Positions 6,896 through 11,659 of a DNA stretch of 11,659 nt are shown one piece after another (the stretch's first letter is position 1; each line of letters starts with the position of its first letter). Source of the DNA: Chloroflexota bacterium (GTDB lineage: Bacteria > Chloroflexota > Anaerolineae > JAADDB01); assembly GCA_013154135.1 (NCBI GenBank), contig JAADDB010000306.1:1-11659 (forward strand), given 5' to 3'. Below the pieces are notes generated by a model. The model was given only the letters and a program-made list of their open reading frames with translations, was not told the DNA's origin and ran no database searches. The position numbers and the translations under genes were made by a program.

Positions 6896-6923
6896 TATCT
6901 TGGCCGCGGACGGGTCCATGAAG

Positions 6924-6956
6924 TAACGAGTAACGATTAACGATTGACGATTAAGG
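6924..6956 (+). repeat. Solo heptamer array
   Basis: Units in phase: TAACGAG, TAACGAT, TAACGAT, TGACGAT, TAAGG. The unit order TAACGAT-TGACGAT-TAAGG is the same as in the arrays at 2929-2947 and 3018-3036. No second array or conserved core follows. A GGGCGCAC-type palindrome begins immediately after. It may be a half-element. Confidence 0.8.
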
Positions 6957-6957
6957 C

Positions 6958-6989
6958 GGGCGCACGGCCGTATGTCCCTACCGCTCGTG
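6958..6989. repeat. Dispersed GGGCGCACGGCCGT-type palindrome, degenerate copy
   Basis: GGGCGCACGG faces CCGTATGTCC, pairing with one mismatch and two G-T wobbles. It is followed by CCCTACCGCTCGTG (6976-6989), which recurs exactly at 7224-7237 after the better-paired copy. A further loose relative is at 3402-3421. This type of palindrome is, from memory, common between genes in Chloroflexota. Confidence 0.6.
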
Positions 6990-7015
6990 TGCGGCATATG
7001 GAGGCATACCCAGTC

Positions 7016-7067
7016 GCCCGGGGCTAAACCCCCGGGCTAAAATTTAGAGAAGCCCCCTTTAGGGGCT
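7016..7067. repeat. Three consecutive hairpins
   Basis: GCCCGGGG (7016-7023) pairs perfectly with CCCCGGGC (7030-7037) around CTAAAC. CTAAA/TTTAG (7037-7047) overlaps its edge. AGCCCC (7051-7056) pairs with GGGGCT (7062-7067). There is no T-run, so terminator function for a particular gene is not supported. They look like palindromic repeat units. Confidence 0.65.
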
Positions 7068-7074
7068 CTGGATA

Positions 7075-7098
7075 AGCGGCCCAATAAATTGGCCCGCT
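7075..7098. repeat. Hairpin with internal C-C mismatch
   Basis: AGCGG-C-CCAAT-AA-ATTGG-C-CCGCT: ten base pairs interrupted by one C-C mismatch and closed by a two-base purine centre. The larger hairpin at 7170-7207 has the same plan (five-base inner stem, two-base purine centre, C-C mismatch, outer stem), although the bases differ. Confidence 0.65.
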
Positions 7099-7179
7099 GA
7101 ACAGGGAGCGCCCCTTCGGGACGCGGGGTGGACGCCTGGCCGACGTATCCCCGTCCCGAAGGGACGGTTCCTGTTCAGC
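7096..7179. repeat. 29-base imperfect inverted repeat with nested hairpins
   Basis: The left arm (7096-7124) and right arm (7151-7179) match in inverted orientation at 25 of 29 bases, counted by eye, with a 26-base spacer. Each arm contains its own hairpin: GCG/CGC plus CCC-TTC-GGG at 7108-7124 on the left, and perfect CCGTCCC-GAA-GGGACGG at 7151-7167 on the right. Each arm ends outward with GCTGAACAGG or its complement. Confidence 0.65.
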
Positions 7180-7207
7180 AGCCGGATGAATCCGCCTGCT
7201 GAACAGG
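7170..7207. repeat. Long hairpin, 17 bp with one C-C mismatch
   Basis: CCTGTTCAGCAG (7170-7181) pairs perfectly with CTGCTGAACAGG (7196-7207). Inside, CGGAT (7183-7187) pairs with ATCCG (7190-7194) around GA, with C7182 facing C7195. Ten bases of the left arm could instead pair with 7096-7105, so two alternative folds are possible. Confidence 0.75.
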
Positions 7208-7237
7208 GCGCACTGCCGTGCGCCCCTACCGCTCGTG
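7206..7237. repeat. Dispersed GGGCGCAC/GTGCGCCC palindrome
   Basis: GGGCGCAC (7206-7213) pairs perfectly with GTGCGCCC (7218-7225) around TGCC, followed by CCCTACCGCTCGTG (7224-7237), identical to 6976-6989. It overlaps the right arm of the preceding long hairpin by two bases, showing tight packing of different repeat types. Confidence 0.65.
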
Positions 7238-7284
7238 AACGGCCGAGAATCGCCCCACACGGCCTATAATGGCCTCCCGCCCTT

Positions 7285-7388
7285 TTACTCGTTACTCGTT
7301 ATGCGTTAGCCCTCACCCATCCCGGCCGACCTCGCCCTTCACCCAACCCCTTAATCGTTAATCGTCAATCGTTACTCCTTAATCCTCA
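7285..7388 (-). repeat. Composite heptamer-array element, copy 3
   Basis: On the minus strand the first array is TGAGGAT, TAAGGAG, TAACGAT, TGACGAT, TAACGAT, TAAGGGG (7388 down to 7347). A core with GGGTGAAGGGCGAGG and GGCCGGGATGGG follows, then a second array TAACGCA, TAACGAG, TAACGAG, TAA (7308-7285). The second array and much of the core are identical to copy 1. The first triplet of the first unit (TGA, 7386-7388) is the stop codon of the PLD gene. Confidence 0.85.
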
Positions 7389-8732
7389 CTTCACCACTTC
7401 TATCTGGGACGGGCTGTTGACGATGATCTCCGGCCAGCCGCGGTACAGTTTGATCAGCCCCCGCACCCGGATGGTCTTGCCCTTGTAATACTCATCCGGC
7501 AGCACATCCGGATATCCGGGAAACTTGCTATACGCGCTGGGGAAAATCACCACCTTGAAATTCCGGTCCACATCCGCGTTCCCCATCAACCAGATCACCC
7601 GGCCACTGTTGTACGTGTGGGTTACCGTCAGCTGGACGGGCACATCATCCCGGAAGAGGTAGAGACGGGCTTGCGTGTGATCGATGTACCCCTCCGGCGG
7701 GATGGGGAGCTTCTCCTTGGGGAAGGGCTCCACCGTGCCCTGGGCCCAATCCGCCTCGAACTGGTCCAACATCTGGCGTACCGCGTCCGCATCGTCGAAG
7801 AGGACGGCCAACTCCCGGTTGTTGTCCAACGAATTGGTGGTGAGATTCACCGACCCCACAACGCCCCATCGTCCGTCAACAACAAACACCTTCGCGTGGA
7901 TATAGGGGTCCAAAATATAGCGCACTTGTCCCCCGGCCCGACGCAACTGCTCCCGGCCGGGCTCATCGAAATCGTTCTCAATGGGCCAGCGGGGCGTGCT
8001 GATGAGCCGGACATCCACCCCCCGTTGGGCCGCCTGGCAGAGCGCATCCACCATCTCCGGGTCCTGCAAGTTCTGGTGTTCCAGCCAAATACTCTCCCGG
8101 GCCCGGCGGAACAACGCCGTGAACCGCTCTCGACTGTTGTCCGGCGACCAGATCAACAGCGCGTTGGAGAGATCTACGGGCTCCCGGTCCCAATCCGCGT
8201 CGAACACCCGGGCGATCTCACCGGCGAACACGGGATCTGTAAAGGAGACCCCATATTCCCGGTTGGCCGTGAAAGCGCTCGTGGTCAGATTGTGCGTCAT
8301 CACATACGCGGTCTGACCGTCCACCACAATGGCCTTTTCGTGGAGATAGCGGTACGCGCGGGGAGCCCACTTCAACTGGACGCCTGCTTGTTGCAGGTCC
8401 AATCCGATATCAATGTTCGTCGAACTGCCCCCGTAGGGGTTGTTCTCCAGCATCAGCCGTACCGTCACCCCCCGGGCCACCGTGTCCTTGATCTTCTGGA
8501 TGACATCGGGATCGGTGATGGAGTAGAAGGCCATGCGCACATCATGTTGGGCGCTGTCAAAGGCCTGCAAAATGGGCTCCTTGCCCGCGTGAGGTTCGAT
8601 CCACAACGTCACATCCGGAACCACACCCCGGGGGCGGTCCATCCGTGGCCGAACCCACAGGATGAGAAGAACTAAGAGGAGGAGGACCAGCAGAAATGCT
8701 CGCAACCAGACCCATGTGTTCTTTCGTCGCAT
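7386..8732 (-). CDS. Membrane-anchored PLD-superfamily protein with C-terminal OB-fold-like domain
   Basis: A 448-residue phosphodiesterase-type protein. An N-terminal anchor (about 8-27, Leu-rich, after the basic MRRKN) places the rest outside the membrane. Two PLD half-sites follow: HEKAIVVD (His131, Lys133, Asp138, with Asn148) and HAKVFVVD (His279, Lys281, Asp286, with Asn296 in GSVNL). A bilobed PLD enzyme uses both to form one active site. From about 345 onward a separate domain ends with YYKGKTIRVRGLIKLYRGWP and EIIVNSPSQIEV, the pattern of OB-fold nucleic-acid-binding domains. PLD-type enzymes include phospholipases, cardiolipin synthases and nucleases; the OB-like tail favours a nuclease acting on extracellular or surface DNA, but this is inferred. 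The ATG at 8732 is preferred, with GGATGG five bases upstream; an ATG three codons earlier has only GGG directly adjoining. The stop lies in a heptamer array. Divergent from the lipoprotein gene. Confidence 0.88.
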   Translation of the reverse strand: MRRKNTWVWLRAFLLVLLLLVLLILWVRPRMDRPRGVVPDVTLWIEPHAGKEPILQAFDSAQHDVRMAFYSITDPDVIQKIKDTVARGVTVRLMLENNPYGGSSTNIDIGLDLQQAGVQLKWAPRAYRYLHEKAIVVDGQTAYVMTHNLTTSAFTANREYGVSFTDPVFAGEIARVFDADWDREPVDLSNALLIWSPDNSRERFTALFRRARESIWLEHQNLQDPEMVDALCQAAQRGVDVRLISTPRWPIENDFDEPGREQLRRAGGQVRYILDPYIHAKVFVVDGRWGVVGSVNLTTNSLDNNRELAVLFDDADAVRQMLDQFEADWAQGTVEPFPKEKLPIPPEGYIDHTQARLYLFRDDVPVQLTVTHTYNSGRVIWLMGNADVDRNFKVVIFPSAYSKFPGYPDVLPDEYYKGKTIRVRGLIKLYRGWPEIIVNSPSQIEVVK

Positions 8733-8765
8733 GATGACCATCCCAACAGCAGGTGTTCGGAGTTT

Positions 8766-8792
8766 TTGCCCTCCGGATGTTTAGAGTATACT
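8766..8792. promoter_or_regulatory. Overlapping divergent promoters sharing a palindromic -10
   Basis: AGTATACT (8785-8792) is a perfect palindrome that contains TATACT on both strands. To the right, TTGCCC (8766-8771) is a possible -35 at a short 15-base spacing. To the left, TTGGTG (complement of 8809-8814) lies 18 bases from the minus-strand box. The site sits between the PLD gene (start 8732) and the lipoprotein gene (start 8830), in the only non-coding DNA between them. If real, polymerase can bind in only one direction at a time. Confidence 0.45.
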
Positions 8793-8829
8793 ACGGCCAC
8801 GCGATGGCACCAAACTCGGAAAGTGTAGG

Positions 8830-11253
8830 ATGTCCATGATACAGCGAGTGCGAACGGTATCCACGCGGGTGCGCATCCTTCTCCTGGCCCTCATCCTGGT
8901 CCTGGGGTTGGCCGCGTGTCAGCACGCCCCGTGGGGCCCTTCCCCCCTTCGACCCAGGATTACCACCACGCCGACCCCACCCCCCGTGCAAGTCCAGGGC
9001 GTGGCCCCCACCGCGATTCCCATGCTCTACGCGCGGGACGACTACCGCGCGTACGACTACGCGCGTCACCACCCCGAATACGGACCCGTGGGGCTATGGA
9101 TCCGCGTCCGCTGGAACCAACTCCACAAGGACTGGAGTTCCCATCCCCACGCGTTCGACTGGGAGCCCATTGACACCCTGTTGGAAAAAGCCGCGCGGCA
9201 GCGGGTGCGCTTGCCCGACGGTCGGCAGATTCCCCGGCCCGTGATCCTCTCCGTCTCCATCTACTCCCAGCGGGGGAGCTCCCCCTTTCAATTCGCCACC
9301 CACACGCCGGGCTACCTCCGCCGCGCCGTGGGCGACCTGACCATCGGAGATGAGCGATGGTGTGCGCCACAACCCGCGCCGCCCTACGCAAACACCACCT
9401 ACCGCGAGGAGCTCAAAGCCTTCATCCGCGCCCTGGGCCAGCGGTACGACCAACACCCCCTGGTCACCGCGGTCATGGTCGGACCGGGGTATGACGAGGA
9501 GACCGCGGCCACCCGTCTGGGCGTGTGGTGCGGCCGCAAACTCTACAGCGACTACCTCTACGAACAGCTTGGGGGCTCGCAAGTGTACGCGTCCTTTGTG
9601 CTGGAGATGATGAAGGCATACCGGGAAGCCTTCCCCCACACAGCTCTTTACCTGCAAGCGGGGAACGCGGAGTGGAGCCACCGAGGACTTTTCGTGGAAG
9701 AGGCGGCCAAGCTGAACCCGCCCATGGGGTACAAGCCCAACGGTCTGGCCGCGATCAGCGGGTCGGCCTACGGGTGGAAGGGAACGTTGAAGGGCAACGG
9801 CTGGATGCAGTTGGCCGAAGCGTATGAGGACCTCATCCCCATCGCGTTCGAACCCAAAGTCATCCCCGCCTACTTCGAAGACGACGAAGCCGCGGTGGAA
9901 GAGCTCTACTGGATGCTCCTTTGGGGCCTTTCCCACAACGCGGACTTCTTCGACCTCCAGTCCAACCTCACCCACCCGGCCCTGGACTGGTTTCACCTTC
10001 TCCCCAAAGTGGAAGAAGCGCCCAACGGGTTCCCCGAGTTCATCACCTTTGTCAACCGCAACCTGGGCCGTGAACCCGCGACCGCGGAGGATGTCTGGAT
10101 TGTGCTGCGGGATGTGGAGCCCGCGGAGGACAAGTACGGCATAGGCCCCTGGGGCCCCCGGAACGGATATGTGGGCGGCGAAGAGGGAGACTGGGACCAC
10201 TGGCTGTACCGGATCCCCGTGTACGAGGACGCGACCACCCGTCTCCTGCGGCGGGAATTGCCCGGACGACCGCAAGCGGTACAAGCCCGGCAACTCCGGC
10301 GCACGGACGGTCGCTACATGTGGTTTCAGGTGGATTCCCGCTGGCAACACTTTGACCGGCCTTCCCTGGAGGCCGGGGGCACAGGTCAGTACCGGGTGAC
10401 CGTGTGGTACCTGGACGTGGGAAAGGATGCCTGGGCCCTGGAATACACGCGCGATGACGGCTCCGTCGAACAGCGGCGCGTCCAAAAAGAGGATACCCGG
10501 GAAATGCGCCGGGTCACCTGGACGCTCCGGGATGCCCGGTGGCAGCATGGGCTGGAGGGGGCGGATTTGCGCATCAACGCGCTGGACGACGGCCCCGAGT
10601 ACATCCACATGGTCCACATCCAAGCCATCGGACCGGGGAAGAACCCGCCGACCCCGGCTCTAACGCCCGAAGTGGAACCCGCGCCCCTGGAGGAGCAGAC
10701 GTGGACAGAGGGGGTGGACGGGTACAACGGCATGGCCGACACGTTCATCAGCCGCTGGTTCCGGCGACGGCCCATGGCGAAAATGGGCTACACCGCGGTC
10801 CGACATCAGACCCTGTACACCCTCATCCGCGCGGACGTGTCCCAGGTCCCCCCAGAGGCCCAGGTAGAACAGGCCACCCTCTCCCTGTGGGCGGGTGCCG
10901 GCTCCGTGCCCGTCACGTTGGAGGTGTACAAACTCCTGCGCGCGTGGGAGGAAGGGGAGGCCACGTGGTACGAGGCCGCGAAGGGAGATCCCTGGGATGT
11001 GCCCGGGGTCCTGGGCGGGCAGGATGTGTCCGAGCGGCCGGTGCACCAGGTGCGGGTGGCCCGGCCGTACCGGTGGGTGGACATCGACATCACAGACCTG
11101 GTCCAGGAATGGGTCCGGCATCCGGAGGAAAATTTCGGGATCCTCATCACAGGCAAGGAACCGGGGGTGGAGTACCATTTCCTGCCCAAGGAATTCCCCT
11201 TGGCCAAATTCCGGCCCCACCTCCACGTGAACTACCGTGTGCCCACGCATTAG
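8830..11253 (+). CDS. Large lipoprotein: glycoside-hydrolase-like barrel, beta-sandwich and DNRLRE domain
   Basis: An 807-residue surface lipoprotein. A basic start and Leu-rich helix end in the lipobox LAAC (Cys30), followed by a Pro/Thr linker (TTTPTPPP). About 50-460 resembles a clan-A glycoside hydrolase (beta/alpha)8 barrel: GLWIRVRWNQL near the start, VGPGYDEET (Glu223 or Glu224) where the acid/base could be, and IAFEP (Glu341) where a strand-7 nucleophile could be. These catalytic roles are a guess from spacing. About 483-600 (YMWFQVDSRW to MVHIQAIG) reads as a beta-sandwich, possibly carbohydrate-binding. About 625-807 matches the DNRLRE type of exported proteins: DTFISRW, then LIRADVSQVPPEAQVEQATL, WEEGEATWYEAA and VDIDITDLVQEWV. 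The start may be this ATG or one two codons later, where AGGA is better spaced. Substrate unknown; a role on surface or environmental polysaccharide is plausible. Confidence 0.85.
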   Translation: MSMIQRVRTVSTRVRILLLALILVLGLAACQHAPWGPSPLRPRITTTPTPPPVQVQGVAPTAIPMLYARDDYRAYDYARHHPEYGPVGLWIRVRWNQLHKDWSSHPHAFDWEPIDTLLEKAARQRVRLPDGRQIPRPVILSVSIYSQRGSSPFQFATHTPGYLRRAVGDLTIGDERWCAPQPAPPYANTTYREELKAFIRALGQRYDQHPLVTAVMVGPGYDEETAATRLGVWCGRKLYSDYLYEQLGGSQVYASFVLEMMKAYREAFPHTALYLQAGNAEWSHRGLFVEEAAKLNPPMGYKPNGLAAISGSAYGWKGTLKGNGWMQLAEAYEDLIPIAFEPKVIPAYFEDDEAAVEELYWMLLWGLSHNADFFDLQSNLTHPALDWFHLLPKVEEAPNGFPEFITFVNRNLGREPATAEDVWIVLRDVEPAEDKYGIGPWGPRNGYVGGEEGDWDHWLYRIPVYEDATTRLLRRELPGRPQAVQARQLRRTDGRYMWFQVDSRWQHFDRPSLEAGGTGQYRVTVWYLDVGKDAWALEYTRDDGSVEQRRVQKEDTREMRRVTWTLRDARWQHGLEGADLRINALDDGPEYIHMVHIQAIGPGKNPPTPALTPEVEPAPLEEQTWTEGVDGYNGMADTFISRWFRRRPMAKMGYTAVRHQTLYTLIRADVSQVPPEAQVEQATLSLWAGAGSVPVTLEVYKLLRAWEEGEATWYEAAKGDPWDVPGVLGGQDVSERPVHQVRVARPYRWVDIDITDLVQEWVRHPEENFGILITGKEPGVEYHFLPKEFPLAKFRPHLHVNYRVPTH

Positions 11254-11291
11254 CGCGAAATGGCCCGACGGAGAAAAGAACAGAGGATCCC

Positions 11292-11340
11292 GGACCCGGA
11301 TACCCGGTCCCAAGAGGATCGCGGACCGGCCGTCGTCCTC
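11292..11340. terminator. Two weak stem-loops after the lipoprotein gene
   Basis: GGACC (11292-11296) pairs with GGTCC (11306-11310), then GAGGA (11314-11318) pairs with TCCTC (11336-11340), with extra imperfect pairing inside the second (CGG with CCG). They start 38 bases after the stop. No T-run follows, so at best a factor-dependent or weak terminator. Confidence 0.25.
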
Positions 11341-11406
11341 TCCTCAACAGGCGACATGTGACAAGAAGGTGGACCCGTACCGATTGGTTGAGACATCAAG
11401 GACGTG

Positions 11407-11659
11407 ATGAACAACATCCTGCCGCGACAGAACATCCTAATACCCATCCTGCTCACCGGTCTGGGCCTTCTCCTCATCGCCTTCTGGCATCCCGGACTGG
11501 GGCGAGGCGCGGGCGCGAGCACGAACACGCCCACACCCACGCCCCTCGCCACACCCACTCCCACGTCTACCCCTACCGTGGACTCCCGGGCCAAGGAATG
11601 CGTGCGTGTCCAACACTGGCTCATCCCCCCCACGCCCGAACCCACGTCCACCCCCGAAC
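11407..11659 (+). CDS. Partial exported or membrane-anchored protein with Thr/Pro-rich linker (N-terminus only)
   Basis: An open frame of 84 codons running off the right edge. The ATG follows AAGGACGTG, one mismatch from the ideal Shine-Dalgarno AAGGAGGTG, and the same-strand frame has no stop. Residues 9-27 (NILIPILLTGLGLLLIAFW) form a membrane anchor or signal segment, next a Gly/Ala stretch, then a low-complexity TPTPTPLATPTPTSTPT linker (41-57). After that come ECVRVQHWL (64-72) and a second Pro/Thr run. Such linkers separate an anchor from an extracellular domain, which here lies beyond the window. It lies 153 bases after the lipoprotein gene in the same direction and may share its transcript. 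Function cannot be told. Confidence 0.7.
   Translation, partial: MNNILPRQNILIPILLTGLGLLLIAFWHPGLGRGAGASTNTPTPTPLATPTPTSTPTVDSRAKECVRVQHWLIPPTPEPTSTPE

Larger units (their letters stand above)
6834..7385. other. Non-coding palindrome-rich gap
   Basis: No gene was found in these 552 bases. From left to right the gap holds the operator-like dyad (6876-6895), a solo heptamer array (6924-6956), an imperfect palindrome (6958-6977) and a string of hairpins from 7016 to 7229. It ends with heptamer element copy 3. A minus-strand frame at 7024-7260 is an artefact of the palindromes. The density of repeats suggests an accumulation site for short dispersed elements. Confidence 0.75.

Noticed and set aside
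7024..7260. A 78-codon minus-strand open frame in the palindrome cluster
   Set aside because: It is made entirely of the hairpin repeats and lacks a ribosome binding site and a plausible protein pattern.
7265..7270. Perfect TATAAT box on the plus strand
   Set aside because: It is flanked by GGCC palindromes, has no -35 match, and points only at the 3' end of the oppositely oriented PLD gene. Chance is more likely.
9094..10623. A 509-codon minus-strand open frame opposite the lipoprotein gene
   Set aside because: The antisense of a GC-rich gene often stays open. This translation shows no recognisable domain, while the plus-strand frame has a lipobox and known domains.

Overview
The window is GC-rich and gene-dense, with short hairpin-loaded intergenic gaps. 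It looks like a chromosome fragment of a Chloroflexota bacterium, probably Anaerolineae-like. This rests on the exported proteins with Thr/Pro linkers, a GT39-type membrane glycosyltransferase, a DNRLRE-domain lipoprotein and dispersed GGGCGCAC/GTGCGCCC palindromes. It is an inference from style; no marker gene here settles the taxonomy.

Layout. Positions 113-2853 (minus strand) hold a two-gene operon: glgA (bacterial glycogen synthase) followed by an AlaX-type alanyl-tRNA editing protein, joined by an ATGA overlap and read from an extended -10 promoter near 2891-2899. Positions 2854-3531 are non-coding and repeat-rich. Positions 3532-6440 (plus strand) hold a DapA/NAL-family aldolase overlapping a large GT39-like membrane protein. 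Positions 6483-6833 (minus) encode a small unrecognised protein with an operator-like inverted repeat upstream. Positions 6834-7385 are non-coding and packed with palindromes. Positions 7386-8732 (minus) encode a membrane-anchored phospholipase-D-superfamily protein with a probable C-terminal OB-fold. Divergent from it, 8830-11253 (plus) encodes a large lipoprotein with a glycoside-hydrolase-like barrel, a beta-sandwich and a DNRLRE domain. At the right edge (11407 onward) begins a truncated exported protein with a Thr/Pro-rich linker.

The most unusual content is intergenic. AT-rich arrays of a degenerate 7-base unit (consensus about TAACGAT) occur at four places. Nearly every unit begins with TAA or TGA, and because 7 is not a multiple of 3, successive units put stop codons in successive reading frames. 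At three places two arrays flank a conserved GC-rich core, forming an element of roughly 100-120 bp. At the 3' ends of both the AlaX gene and the PLD gene, the stop codon actually used is the first triplet of a repeat unit. A second repeat class, clustered and partly nested palindromes with possible alternative pairings, fills 7016-7229, and a looser hairpin cluster fills 3163-3422.

The genes do not form one pathway. They are glycogen synthesis plus tRNA quality control, an aldolase coupled to envelope glycosylation, and a divergent pair of surface proteins. No rRNA, tRNA, CRISPR array or transposase was seen.
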